From NCBI RefSeq assembly GCF_051020985.1, contig NC_135007.1, positions 3,221,001-3,285,000 of the forward strand: a stretch of DNA of 64,000 nucleotides. The letters are read 5' to 3'. The notes beneath the pieces are model-generated. The model worked only from the letters and a program-made list of their open reading frames with translations, searched no databases and had not been told where the DNA came from. This stretch comes from Nomia melanderi (lineage: Eukaryota; Arthropoda; Insecta; Hymenoptera; Halictidae). Below are positions 48,551-60,960 of this stretch, one piece after another. Every line of letters starts with the position of its first letter. Position 1 is the stretch's first letter. The position numbers were made by a program, and so were the translations under genes.

Positions 48551-48928
48551 CTAAGTACTTGACGAATCGATGTTAGAGTACACCAGAAGATTCGAAAAAG
48601 AAGGATTGTCAAGAGGGAGTAACGAGTGTACACCGATGTACACTCTGCGAGTTACAAACATCGTTAGTATGCACCGCTCCATCATTACCATTCGTTCTAA
48701 TACACGACGGCTCGGACGTCTCTCTGGGGTATCGTTCCCGATTATTACTCCGAAAGGGTTGCCTCGGTTGGAAACAGCACCTGAGGGTACACTACCTTCG
48801 CTCAGCCCCGCCAGTATCACCCTCTTGTTGTTGGTCTCCTCGTCGTTGACCAAATCTTCTGTCGCTCCTTTATCAATGACCACAACGCATCCCAGGAACG
48901 TTCTAAGCGTCTTATCAACGGAACTTAA
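48551..48928 (-). CDS. Unrecognised open frame, possible exon (weak)
   Basis: The minus-strand frame is open for 125 codons between a TAG (48929-48931) and its stop. The composition is more protein-like than in neighbouring frames: an acidic and Asn-rich part (GATEDLVNDEETNNK) is followed by ILAGLSEGS and a Gly/Asn/Pro loop (NPFGVIIGNDTPE), then an Arg- and Met-rich part (RRVLERMVMMERC). There is no good ATG near its start, so if real it would be an internal exon or a fragment. The plus strand is also open over 48570-48935, which lowers confidence. I cannot name a family. Confidence 0.18.
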   Translation of the reverse strand, partial: LSSVDKTLRTFLGCVVVIDKGATEDLVNDEETNNKRVILAGLSEGSVPSGAVSNRGNPFGVIIGNDTPERRPSRRVLERMVMMERCILTMFVTRRVYIGVHSLLPLDNPSFSNLLVYSNIDSSST

Positions 48929-48947
48929 CTATTAACCGTTTCTACGG

Positions 48948-49234
48948 CTTTATCTCCTTGCAATTACGTTTGCGAAGGAAGTATTTAAGCAGTGTATTAC
49001 TTCATTAATTTGTACAGCTATATGGTTACGATTTTTATCTTAAAAATAAAACGTGGACTCAGATGAATGTAAGTAGAAATAGATTCTAAATGTGATTCCA
49101 AGTGTTGTCTTTATCTCCTTTTAAATTCACTTTGAAAGCGAATATTTAAGAAACATTATTTCATTAATTTACATATATATATGGTTACGATGTGTATCTT
49201 AAAAATAAAACATGAAAATGAATGTAAATAAATT
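48948..49234 (+). repeat. Old tandem duplication, unit about 162 bp
   Basis: Copy one (48948-49090) and copy two (49110-49234) share in the same order CTTTATCTCCTT, a GAAGTATTTAAG/GAATATTTAAG segment, TTCATTAATTT, ATATGGTTACGAT, ATCTTAAAAATAAAACRTG and GAATGTAARTA. Identity by eye is about 75-80 percent. Confidence 0.75.
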
Positions 49235-49568
49235 CCACGAAACGCATTAATGCAGTCGCTTTTACCGTTTCTTATGGTAACAGCTCCGCAGATAGAATAT
49301 TTTATCAAATACAGCATATCTTGCTTATGAAGTATTTAAAAAATGGAACAAAGGAACCTCATTAACTTCCTGAGTATTACCCCCATACATTGCGGATTTA
49401 AATGGAAACATGCGTAGAAGCAATTTCGTTCTCCTCGCGAAAAGTGTGAAAAGGTGGACGTCTTAATACACGACGCTGATACTGAACGTATTAAGATTAA
49501 AAATAGGAATGTTAATGCATATTTATTGGTATGTTTACACATGTATTGATTAATAAAGCTGTTACTTT

Positions 49569-49623
49569 CTTTTCGGACATACAAATGTCTGAAAAGACAT
49601 ATTGCGTATTCATATTGCGTATT
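49569..49623 (+). repeat. 12-bp stem hairpin followed by a 13-bp tandem repeat
   Basis: CTTTTCGGACAT and ATGTCTGAAAAG pair with one G-T wobble around a 4-base loop (49569-49596). Directly after it CATATTGCGTATT is repeated twice (49598-49610, 49611-49623). It is too short for a microRNA precursor, and no run of T follows. Confidence 0.7.
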
Positions 49624-50611
49624 CACATCGATTGAAATTAATATCTTTATTATTAATTTCTAGTCAATTCAATATTTATAATATTTGAAACGATTCTATA
49701 AATTCAGTATAAAATACTTCTGAATATTAGATGTGTGCGAGAACCCGAAGGTGTATTCAACCCGATCATCAGGTGGATCAGGGTTCTTCAAAGAATCAGA
49801 TTTAAGTAAGTTCGTGTCAATTTAAGTGAAAAAAACTATAATAAACGAAACAAAATATAATAAAATATTGTTTTTACTCCATATATCCCTTATAAACTTA
49901 TAAATTTCGGGAATACGACTAAAATCCGAAATAATATATCTAGCCTACACACCTATACGAAATACCTATGAACGTTCAAAGAAGACAGCTGTTGATTACG
50001 AGCAATAATCTCAAAGAATTTCTGAACTCTAATTATTTAATTACAGCGTCGATCGGGGCTATCTTCGAAGTTGCCGCCTCCTCGCACGCGGAAGAAGTCC
50101 GGACGATCCCGCCGGTGCCATTCTCCAGACCGAGGGTAGCCGGTATTATTGGTAGGAACGGCTCAACGTGACCCCGTGGCCAAGTGCACGGATTTTCGCG
50201 CGAGCACACGAGGGTGTAAGGTGCTTATCGTGGTTCCCGCCGCAGGAAACGGTGCCCTCGAGAAACCGGGGGAACGTATTCGAGAAACGCGCACGCCGGT
50301 TTCGCTCGTTAACCAGCGCACAGTGGTTTCTTTTATTCGAGGGGTGGCTCGGTTATTTGGTGAATTACGAGGTCGCTGCGTATAATTAAAATCCGTGGTT
50401 GCAGCCACGCCACCACGCTGTTTCTCTCATTCGTATTGTGCTTTTTATTTCTGCAATTCAATCCTGCCCGCGTTAATTATTCGATTGTTGTTTAAGTCCC
50501 GCGTACAAACATTCTGAGATAGACTAGACTTTCTGTCAATGTACTCGACAATCGACATTTCTTATCATTCATGAGGCGAAATTCTTGATACGGATTTAGA
50601 TTTCTCTATTT

Positions 50612-50864
50612 TTAACTCTTAGCAGCTCCTATATCGAGTCAGACTCGACATTCGATTTTATTGCAATATCAACTTATTTTAACCATTTCTTCTATACTTG
50701 TTTGTAGTATCACAATTGTACCATTTAAAGGTACCATTTCAGTGATTCCCAAGTATTCTTGAATAAATAATTAGAGCATCATATTAAATTGTAATTGAAT
50801 GAAATAAAGTCGATGCGAATCTCAAAACGAGAAGCTCAGATCACCTTGGACCGCAAAGCGTTAA
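50612..50864. mobile_element. TTAA-flanked miniature element, family C, full-length copy
   Basis: The region is bounded by TTAA at 50612-50615 and 50861-50864, 253 bp. The left end is TTAACTCTTAGCAGCTCC. The right end, on the minus strand, is TTAACGCTTTGCGGTCC, a typical piggyBac-like terminus. A near-perfect palindrome (TCGAGTC A GACTCGA) sits at 50634-50648. The left half is related to 17032-17160 and 63457-63560. Confidence 0.65.
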
Positions 50865-52123
50865 GATTGTTATGTTGTAGATGTCCATATTGTAATTTAG
50901 AAATTCACACACGTCAGTGTATGTTGGAAAATTCTGCTCCCGGTGAAGAAATAATCTAATTCAATAACGGCTAAAACCGGCTAAATAGGCTTTAAAAACA
51001 GATGCACGGTCTAAATATACAAAGGATATTGATTTTATATTATAAGAACTTTTTCTTGGAATTTACAACGGAACTTCGTAAAATAGTGAAAGTCAGATAT
51101 TAAATGAAATGCGTTCGCGTGTTGTTAATTACTAATGAAAGATCAATATCTTTTATTCAAAATAATAATGTTTATTTTATTGAGAGGGGTTGAATATTTA
51201 GCAAAATTAGGAAAACTGTATAGGTTGTGTATTTCATTTTCTACGCCAAACGGGAACTGTTAGTAAACCTTTTGCACAAGTTTCTGGTTTTATTTTTAAT
51301 TAAGGTAAAAAATCATTATAAATTTCACAAATTTTTCAATTTACGTTTCACATTTTCTGGGTTTATAAACTGACATGTAAAACACCTCGTCCATCGCATC
51401 TTTGTTAATTGCAATATTTTAAATGTCTACCTCAAAACTCGAGTTAACAATTTTGCAGCAATTGAAATAAAACAATTAAAACCTAAACGAGCGATTAAAA
51501 CTCGCTTCTGAAAGGTCATCCACAAGCAGAATTTTTTAACAGTCAACAAAGTAAGTATGGACGTTCTACAAATCCAAAGTTGAGTCATGAAAACCAACAG
51601 ATCCACGCTAGTTCTTTGATAGCTTCATCGCAATCCCTTTCCATTACATGAATATTTAAAAGAAGACGCAGAGAAGTAAGATAAAAGGTAAACAAGACAA
51701 GATTTATACATGCTTGTACATACATATCAGATAAATCAGACGTGAAATAAAATTAAGGGAAGCAAAACGCAGCAGTTCGTACATTATTTCAGCTTATGAA
51801 TTTTGTATCAGGTACATATTACCCTTATAAACAACATACACACTTTTGACCACGCCATCATATTCATAAACATTCTTTCATAAAGATCTATTAGGCATAA
51901 ATTGTCATCGTTAATATGTAATACTCTTTTATTATGATAATTATTATTGTTGTTGTTATTCTCATAATTGCATTGCAGATTTTATCCAGTTCTGACAAAT
52001 TTGGAAGTGCATTGCACAAAACGCACAGAATTTGAAAAACATATAAAATATCCAAAGCACAGTACTTTTCATAATATTCATTAGGAAAGATAATTTTCTA
52101 CCGTAATTCTATTTTTCTAATTA

Positions 52124-52339
52124 TTGGGTCATTCCACGAATAATGCGGTTTTTTATATTTCTTTTATTTTTGAAAATAAAGATAAATAAATCTGGTTTTA
52201 ATCTAAAACATAATCCCCTTCATTATCTGTAAATTGTCTATCTATAGATTCTAATTACTTTTTTAAAAAAGTTGCGTTTATCCCTGTTTTTAAAAATAAA
52301 AGAAATATGAAGAATCGCATTATTTATGAGATGGCCAAA
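52124..52339. mobile_element. Mariner-like miniature element, 216 bp, TA-flanked
   Basis: Long imperfect terminal inverted repeats of about 55 bp are visible. The left end TTGGGTCATTCCACGAATAA and the minus-strand right end TTTGGCCATCTCATAAATAA continue into a well matched ATATTTCTTTTATTTTT block in each arm. TA occurs directly outside both ends (52122-52123 and 52340-52341), the target duplication of Tc1/mariner elements. The start resembles mellifera-subfamily mariner ends (TTGGGT). It has no transposase, so it is non-autonomous. Confidence 0.75.
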
Positions 52340-54019
52340 TATATTTCCAAAAATCTACAAAAGGATCCACAGTATACTCATAACATTACACCGCAATGAA
52401 AGGAACGATCGAGTCTGCGGTATTGTTAAATTCGACCATTATAGGATCGAGGAGATTTTCGTTATCGGAAGCCGACATGGAATCTACACCGAAGACTTCT
52501 CCGCGAGTGGTTTGAAAAGGTTTTGCGGCAGTCGGCTCGAGCGTCGAGAGAATCCCACCACACGCCTTTGACGGGAGAACTGTTTCAGGTGCGAGAGCCA
52601 CTTTAGCGGAACTCACCCCCCCCCCCCCCCCCCCTAGACACTCGCGCGTACAAGCTTGTTCCGCCAATCTCTCGCGCGGCACGAGAGCGAGGTAAACGTG
52701 TCGCGTTACGAATACCCAGGGAAAAACAACAGGAGAGAACAACATATGTTCTATTTCACGGAATTGGATTGGATGGCGTGTTAACTTTACCTGAAGTCCG
52801 CGTTTACAAGCTTGTTAAACTACGTGATTTTCTGTGATCAACACAAGTATAGGTACAATAATCTCTAGCAGTTTTCGTCACGCGATTTCTGTCAACTTAC
52901 AGTTATTGGCCTGTGTTATTTCTAGACAGTCATTTTATGTAACAGTGTAAGACTAACAAGAAATCTCTTTTCAAACTGAACACAAATATTATATTTTACG
53001 ACTAAAGTAACCGTGTTCTCATTATTTAATTGGCAAATATCATATGGAAGAATTGCCAAGAAATTAAAGTATTAAAATGTGAATAAGAATAATTTATGGA
53101 TTTATTTTATGATAAAATTACGAATAATCTAAATCACATTATCAAAGATATGTATTATCGCAGCATTAGATTCCAATATAAATTCTTTGACGAGTATACA
53201 TAAGAAAATGAGAAATAATTGGCGGCCCCAGACGAATACAAATGACGAGTTAACTCGTCTTCCTCGGTGAACAGGTTAACCGCCGACAGGAAGCTAAAGT
53301 ACGTGTCTATCGTTTTTAAACGTAAAAAACTGCAGCTAACCAGTTTCCTCGATAATGCTCGCAGTCGAGTAATTAAATCCTCTGTTCCGCGGGGAACTTT
53401 CCGTTCTCTGCGTGCCGTTCTTTCTCGCTCTTCTTTCGCTCGACGTGCCACATCGACCGGATGAAATCAAATAGTAGAAGAGCGAAGGGAGGATGCCTCG
53501 ACGAAAGGAACGCCGGCTTCGTATTCGAACGTCAGGAAAATAAAGGGGCGCAGCTTTTTTCCGGGGAAAACCGTTACGGTTTTTCGCGATTCTTTCGGAC
53601 GGTCGACGGGTACTGCGATCTAACGAGGCATACCGAAAATAAGGATGGCCAGCCCGAATCGCGCGTACTCTTGAATCACCGACTGCCATCTATTTCAACC
53701 GTAATTAACGGGATCCGAATATGATTCATATTTGCTTCTGCAGCAGTTACTTCGTGATAAGCTGAATTTTAATTCGCTATCACTCATATCTCTCGATGTA
53801 ATTCTACAAAAATAATACAGTGAAGTCCCAAGACTAGCCTAGAGCTAGTTAAAGAGCTCTACGCACAGTCTCTTAATTTGGAGCATGATATTATTTGTTT
53901 GATTAACGTTTTTGGAGTTTTTTTCTTAGCATGAGTTGTAGGATTTGTTATGAGGAACAAGTGGTTCAGAATTTTAGTAATAAGCATTTCTCAAATAACA
54001 AGAAAAAGTTTTTAACCAA
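52340..54019. other. GC-rich islands (52381-52740, 53221-53720) and AT-rich valleys
   Basis: The first island contains the C19 run. No gene recognised. Confidence 0.5.
52616..52634 (+). repeat. Run of 19 cytosines
   Basis: An uninterrupted C19 tract sits inside a short GC-rich island. Its length is prone to sequencing and assembly error. On the minus strand it gives a meaningless glycine run. Confidence 0.95.
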
Positions 54020-54147
54020 TTAATTACGTTGAACGAGTATACACATCATCTTAAAACGCAAAAGAGCACTAATTTTTTTTATATACACTTTATTATTTGA
54101 TTTTATTGCGCACACAATGAGAGATTTTTTAAAAGTAAATACAGCGT
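54020..54147. mobile_element. Deleted relative of the 43906-44143 element (family B)
   Basis: This region starts with TTAA at 54020 and carries the GAACGAGTATACACATCATC block and, about 45 bases on, TTTGATTTTATTGCGCACAC and GAGATTTTTT. These match the two halves of 43906-44143 (reverse complement) with the middle removed. Its right boundary is unclear. Confidence 0.55.
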
Positions 54148-54310
54148 TTTTCTTTCTGATGAACTGATGAACGACTTTTCACGAAACTTACATGGATTAT
54201 GTTAAAAGATACAGAATGTCCATATGAAATTGTACAAAATCAGGAATTTTTCGGACAATACATTGTTCACTGATCCACAGATGTCAGGAATATAATCATA
54301 TTAGTACATA

Positions 54311-54557
54311 TTAACCTTTTCCGGTCGGAACATTCCGAGAGTAAAGTACACGAGTAGTCGCAGCGCTCGGTAATAAATTAAGATATACATGGTTTATGTT
54401 TACTTATTTATTTATTTATATATAAATATGTTCAACATATTTATAATTTATGTTTACTCGATCGATGAAATAGTCGAACGTTTAAGCCAGGCAATACCTG
54501 GCTTTCGGTAAAAGTGCCTTGTCAAGTCATACCCGGACTTCGGCAGAAAAGAGTTAA
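54311..54557. mobile_element. TTAA-flanked miniature element, 247 bp, with internal hairpin
   Basis: TTAA occurs at 54311-54314 and 54554-54557. The left end is TTAACCTTTTCCGGTCGGAA and the right end, on the minus strand, TTAACTCTTTTCTGCCGAAG, imperfect terminal inverted repeats allowing small gaps. Inside are a (TTTA)n run (54401-54420) and a hairpin at 54484-54504 (AAGCCAGG, loop CAATA, CCTGGCTT). Non-coding. Confidence 0.65.
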
Positions 54558-57500
54558 AACAGTAGAATAAGAATAAAACAATCGTAACCAGTCCATCTCT
54601 CCAATAAACGAGTAAACAGTTCGATTCAAACGAAACAAAAAAAAAATGATAACTTCAGAAATATTCATTCTTCCACACAGCATTACTAACATCCCCTTAT
54701 AAATTTCAGTACCATCTAGCCTCGAATACCCAAACCCCTTTCTTCTACCTTCCTAAATATAAAAACCCATTCTCGTATCCCATCGAGAACGCAGTCGCCA
54801 GTATCTGCGGCATTGCTGTGCATCCTCCACATTTTATTACGCCAATTTCTTAAGGAACACCTCCCGGGTGAGGTGCACGCGAAAATTTCAAGCGGGGGAA
54901 TAATTCACGAGCAGTAGGCGGTGCCGGGGAGCGGGTGGGGAAATATACAGGAAAATTTCGAACGGCGATAGTTCGGTATCGACGTACGTACGTTTCCGCT
55001 TTCTTCGTAGCGCTCGGTGTTTCTTTCGGTAATGCATTTTATAGCAGGCTCGGAGCAGTTCCGTTCCTCAGTACATTTCATCTATGCATGAATATCAGAG
55101 AGAGCGGGCAGCCCAGCCTGGCCGCTGCGGCTGACTCTCCCTTTCCTATCTCGTTCCACCCCTAATTCGTGGGTTCTTTCTGGCCGGCTCTCGCGGCGCT
55201 GTTTGAATTCAAAGCACAATTAAGCCACGGCCATTAAAAATTTACCGGGCCGAGTCTCGTAATACGTCGCTCGGCTGGCCATCGAGCTGCTACTTTGCGC
55301 GGATGTCCGGCGCGCGGAGCGGCGATCGCGCGCCACTGCACCGCGTCGCGTCGCGTGTGTACCGCCCTCCGAAATTACATGCTACCTTTGACGGGATTTT
55401 TGCCGTTGTACCTAACGCCGCTAAGCGCACTGTAACGGGCTCTCGCCGGCCTCGTTCCATCGGATTTTTCGGTCTCCCGAAAAATCTACGGGAGGATCGA
55501 GTCCGCGGCACCGGAAAAGAATTCGCTGTGATTCTGTACTTTCGTGGACGCTACGATGGTGTTTATGTGCTCAGTGAAATTATAAGATGCGTGTTGTCTC
55601 ATACATTTATGTACATATTAAATTTGGTATTGTGTGTGCGATGAGAAGTGTTGGATCTTTTTGTGGAGAGGAAATATGAATTACTGTGTGGAAATTTAAA
55701 CGGTTGAAGTCAGTTCACATAACTGTGGGAAAATAATTGAAGGAAACTAGAATTATTGTTGTATTACATGTTTAATTATAGTTGTGTGAAACTATTTTTC
55801 GTCTCCTTTTGTGGAATAACCTTTGAGTAGAAGGGAATAACCAAAGATGTATTTTGGTCAGTGATGGTTCTTGCAATGTAATAAAATAATTTGAAAAGAG
55901 AAAATTACATGATCTGTAATTCTGATCAGGTTTTATGGATTTGAAAAGAAAAAAATGGTAGAATATATTGATCAGAATTTGATCATCTTCAAATTACATT
56001 GAAAATGCCGAAAATAATACTAGTGCTATAATATAATGGAGGGGTAAACTATTTTACTGTTATTCGATTCTATAAAATCTCATTGAATGACACTAGTAAT
56101 TTTACAACAATCTTTTACCTCTTTACACATTGTGTTCCGGCACGGTTTATTTGGTTGAGACACAGTCGTCGGTACATAAAGATTTATGGTATGACCAATT
56201 GTGCTCAGTCATGTGTAAACACTATCTAAGTAAATTTTGGAAGCGTTTTATTGCCAGCTACATTTTTATATCCGATGTCATAAATGACCAGCATCTGACA
56301 TATCATAAAAAAACGGCAGCCCAACCACTTAAACCCCGAGCGCACAGCCACCGGTACCCTTGCAGGTCAGAAGCGACGACGTACCCCCTACCTCCACTAC
56401 AAGTAATGTGGGTGTAGGCTAAAACACTGTAATCAGCAACACCCCTATCGTATAGTCTTCTGATTTGTCACTAAGGACACCGCCCAACGTCACCATTTTT
56501 ATATAGATATAGCGCGAGACAGACATTGAGAGACATGGAGACAGACATATAGACAACACAAGTTCATTACTAATCACGCTGTACTCACTGGACAACACAC
56601 ACACTTCAACTGTGTATACACATACACACTCCTTTCACTCATTATTCAATAAATACAGTCCACTTTCGAACGAGAAAAGGAGAAGCCTTTTTTCATCATC
56701 CCAACTATTTCACACAAGGTTAATTCGACGTATGAAAGTGTTACGCCACATCCACTAATATTGCTTGCACACCGTGTACGAACACATTGTATATTTATAA
56801 ACTGATATAAATCATATTAAATTGTTATGAAAAAAATATTGGTAACTATATCATAAAGATTTAAAAAATATTCTAAGATCTACGTCATTTATTTAAATAA
56901 ACTTCTACGATCACCTATCCATGCTCCAAAGATTGTCACATTTGCAAGTCCAACATGTAAATAAATTTCTTGTTATATAAACATGACAACAAGGTATTTA
57001 AATTTAAAACTAAATTGCAAATAAATTCCAAAACTTCGTACATAGCTCAAGTGCTGGTAAGTCGATGTCACGACTGTGTGGCAACGTTAAAAATTGTCTG
57101 CACGTGGAAGGGGTTACAGACTACTACTAGTCTGTGAAAAAAAGGAAACTAAAAAATAAAGAGCAGAACGTACAGAGTGAAACACAGAGAGCGGAGTTTG
57201 TGAGCGCAGGAGAGGGAATAAAATTACCCTTCAAAGCATAAAACACTGGTTGCTCTCTGCAAGCCAGAGAATGATGTAAAGATTATTATGGAGCACAAAG
57301 GGGCACGTATCCCCGGGACAAAAGATGTATCCAGCAATCCAGCGGGTTTGCACGGGCAACAATTGCTCTCTTAATTATCGACTAATAATGCGCGCGATGC
57401 GTCTAAACTTGCAAATAAAGTGTTTTTTATCGGCGGGTGGTGCAATTACGATTACGCGTAAATTTGTCTTACCCCGGCTCGGATTGAACGAATTATCGCA

Positions 57501-58360
57501 CGGGACGGAGAGCAACTGCGGAAATCGTTTCGCCGTGTCCTCCTCCGCTTTCGTCGTTTTTTCCCCTCCCAACCCCGTTCTATTTTCCAGTTGTATTAAA
57601 TTGCCGCGTCGCGGAGAGTCTCTGTTTGACAAGCGTTTAATTTAACTGCGCCTTCGTCTCTGATCACGTCAAATTATTTTACTCATTTTCATTAAGGATA
57701 AGATACTACTTCTCCCCGCGACGGGAAGGGAAGAAAAAAGAGAGAGACAGAGAACGCGACGGGAACGCTACAGGAACAGTCGTAACGAGACGTTTGATGG
57801 ACGCGCTTATTCTCCAGAGGAAACGGCTTACGCCGGCACACCGACCGGAGCCTGATGGAATTGAACAGTGGGTCAAAAACTTTCTTTCCCGGCATTTTAC
57901 TCCCTTCTACCTTTTCCTTTTTTTTACTGTTCGTCAATTAGACAGACTCCGATCTTATTAACATTTTAATACCTTCGGCGAGATCGTTCCCTAAACTTAT
58001 CCTCGTTTTATTCCGATTAAATGTCCGTCGTTAATTAAGCCGGAAGGGAGGCAAATCTAGCAATTTCTCTTTTTTGAGAAGGAAAGGGTCCTTCGAAGGA
58101 TATTCAACTTCGAATTAACTTCTTGCCTTATAATAACGCGTTGGACTCGTTACGAGGATTTCGAAGAGATACGGGAGTTTTTCCAGATATATATTAACAT
58201 TATTCATTTTTCTTAATGGAAATGGGAGATCTCTGTTAAGTTGGTGCATAAGAAATAGCTCCATCAGAAATACTTCGATTACATGTAGTAACACGGAACA
58301 TTCAGAAAATAATGAAATTCTGTAAAAATGTTATAGAAACATAGAAACTCACTTATGTAT
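54558..58360. other. GC-rich islands (54781-55560, 57061-58110) and AT-rich valleys
   Basis: Left flank 54661-54780 has 40 C and 5 G, right flank 55561-55680 has 31 G and 9 C, the strongest strand switch counted. Gapped inverted repeats around 55873-56001 (CAATGTAAT ... ATTACATTG) could be another decayed element. No gene recognised. Confidence 0.5.
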
Positions 58361-58625
58361 TTTACCTTTTAGCTACGGCGAGACTAGCCTCGAAACTATA
58401 CCTCTGTATGGCAAGCTATACCTTTGACGTGGTCTGTATACTATAAACGTAGCACTGTGATTTGAGACTGACAGAATTTTCCCTGTGCAATTACGTTAGA
58501 TTAGACTATAATGTGCATAGCTATCGATAACAGAAGAAGAATTGAGTCGCTATTATTATAACGTAGTTCAAAAAGATGATATAAACGAAAGCCACTATAG
58601 TGGCATGTAGTAGCTAAAAAGTTAA
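58361..58625. mobile_element. TTAA-type miniature element, 265 bp, with 14-bp palindrome
   Basis: The left end TTTACCTTTTAGCTAC and the minus-strand right end TTAACTTTTTAGCTAC match at 14 of 16 bases, the clearest terminal inverted repeat among these elements. The left TTAA has mutated to TTTA. A perfect palindrome GCCACTATAGTGGC is at 58591-58604. Non-coding. Confidence 0.65.
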
Positions 58626-60960
58626 TCTTAAAATTAGATGAAATATTCTATTAAAAAATAATACAAATAGTTAATGAATTCACATGTAACCATTAGAATA
58701 AGTATAAAGAAGTACAGATTTTCTGTCTCTTCTGATAAATTATCGACGAAGTAGCTCTAATCAACGGATCTATGAAGGAACTAATAGATTAATGCATATC
58801 TCGTGATGTATTTCGGTAACAACCCCCTGCATGAGATGGAAGCTCGAGCGAACTTCGGGAAACGTTGTTGAACGAAGATTGACTCAACCTTCAGCAGTTA
58901 ACAAATTTACAAATTACCTGGACTCCCCGTCTCCGTGCGCGCGCATAGCACCCTCCAGTCGATTTAAATTACAGTCAGCGAATTCTTCGCGGCTCCCAAG
59001 CGACGAGCTTCGTCATCCTAAAGTAATTATACACTTAACTTTTTCGCCCATCGGGCACAGAGGTTATCTCGAGCCGTTCACCCTCAACGGACGTCACTCA
59101 TCCCCGAAGGGACCGAGGGCGAGACTAAAAGGCCGCGTGAAGAACAGAATGGTCGAAACGCCTCTTAAAAGTTTTAGAACTCGCGAGACAACTCGCGCGA
59201 CTCGTCCACCACCGGCCAGATGCGATTTTCATTATTTATAATGAGAAGTCTCCGAAATTTCTTGTGACGGTGCAGTGTATTCGTTTTTACCCCTTTTCCA
59301 CGGCGCACAGGTCTGGGAATGCGTTTCCTCTGAACAGGAGAGTCCGCTGTTCTTATTCATTTTGTACATAGGGTAAATGTAGTATAACTTTATAAAATAT
59401 TTTTCAAATGTTAAGTAATTATTGGACTGTAGCATAAATAAGTTCGGTTATATTGAACGTTTCTTTTCGTATAATTAATTTCTCGAAGCAGTGAAATCAC
59501 ACTCCTGGATTTCAATTGATCAGAAATGACATCTCATAATAAAAATCTCGGAAGTAAAACATGCTCACGCTTGCCCCCGAATTTACTCCTGTCAGTGTTT
59601 GATAAAAATAAAACTTAAAACTTAATCTACTATAAGCCTATTAATAGAATTTTCGATTTGGAATGCTTAACAATCGGCAACCCATCAAGATTACGCCGAT
59701 TTAAAAGAAAAGAAATCAAAACGACATTATAAGATTCCCTTGTACTTTGATTTTAAAGTTACAAAACTTTGCAAATGAAAATGTACAGTCCCGCGCGATG
59801 AAGAAAACCGTATTGCTAGTTAGTGATTAATATTCATAGACATGGAATAGTCTCGTTCATCGTGCAGAATACATTTCAAACTATGTTGTTTTTAATTAAT
59901 CGCGTAATGCGCAACCAACGAAACTGCTGGAAAAGTTTTATCCCAATATTTTTTATTCACTGGTGCCTATTATCGATTTGGAGGTTTTCGCGGGAAATGG
60001 TAAGATATCCTGTTCATGGAATAATAATTATCCACGCGCTCCCCCGTCATCCCGAATTACAGATGCCCTTCGTGGTCTCAATTTGCGAATTCCGCTGGTC
60101 CTGCGTTCATTGTTAGGCGGGGATTAATAATACATCGAATACGCCCATCCAACCCGCTCCGATATCCGGAATAGGGATTTCGACGCACCCCATCGCACAT
60201 GCTGGGACGAATAATACCTCCGGGCGTCGAGCACGAGAAGCGTCCTAAGGAATTTCTTAACGAAAGACTACGTAAAATCTTGGGGGCTTTCCTGTCACGA
60301 TGTCCATTTCCTCGAGAAAATTTGATCTTGTTCGAAGAAAATATTGTTTTATAATATCTGTATGTGTAACGTTGGGAACTCTTAATATTGTTGAATAGGT
60401 AATTTTTAATTTCGTGGTTTATAGGATTTTACTTTGCTGTCCCAATCTCGTTTGATTGAATACTGATTCATATCTAGTAGTAGTTCTGATAAAGTAACAT
60501 ATTCATTCTGTATATTCAATATAGAAAGTTCTTACAAAAATGTTTAAAATGTCTGATGAGATGCTTGTATCGGTTATTGTGTATATTTAAAGATGGGTAA
60601 CAGTTCTCAAATGTAAGAGTGAAATATACATTTCATTGAACATCTTGGAAATAATTTGCACAATATCATGTATTTATAATGAAGCTATAATATGTTCATT
60701 AAGTTTATATGATGAAAATCATTGAAATTGAAGTTGCAGAAATTCAATCACAGTGGATAAGCAATTATATATATTCAATTATGTATTCGGTCAAAATTTC
60801 CACAATGACAATATTTTACTAAATTCAACATATCTTCATTACGACTTTATTACGATTTCCAATACAAATTTGCATGTAATTAATTCAATTTTAGCAGAAT
60901 ATGAGATCGTGATCGTTAGAAATACCTGACACTACTAACAAACACATTAAAGTAACACGA
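58626..60960. other. GC-rich islands (58821-59300, 59991-60310) and AT-rich valleys
   Basis: No gene recognised. The frame at 58831-59241 lacks any domain signature. Confidence 0.5.

Larger units (their letters stand above)
49235..52123. other. AT-rich valleys with a short GC-rich island (50041-50450)
   Basis: Holds the hairpin at 49569 and the TTAA element at 50612. The remaining 1.2 kb to 52123 is AT-rich without recognisable features. Confidence 0.5.

Noticed and set aside
55835..55855. Reverse complement of TCTTTGGTTAT, start of miR-9
   Set aside because: Only 11 bases match and no stem-loop is present.
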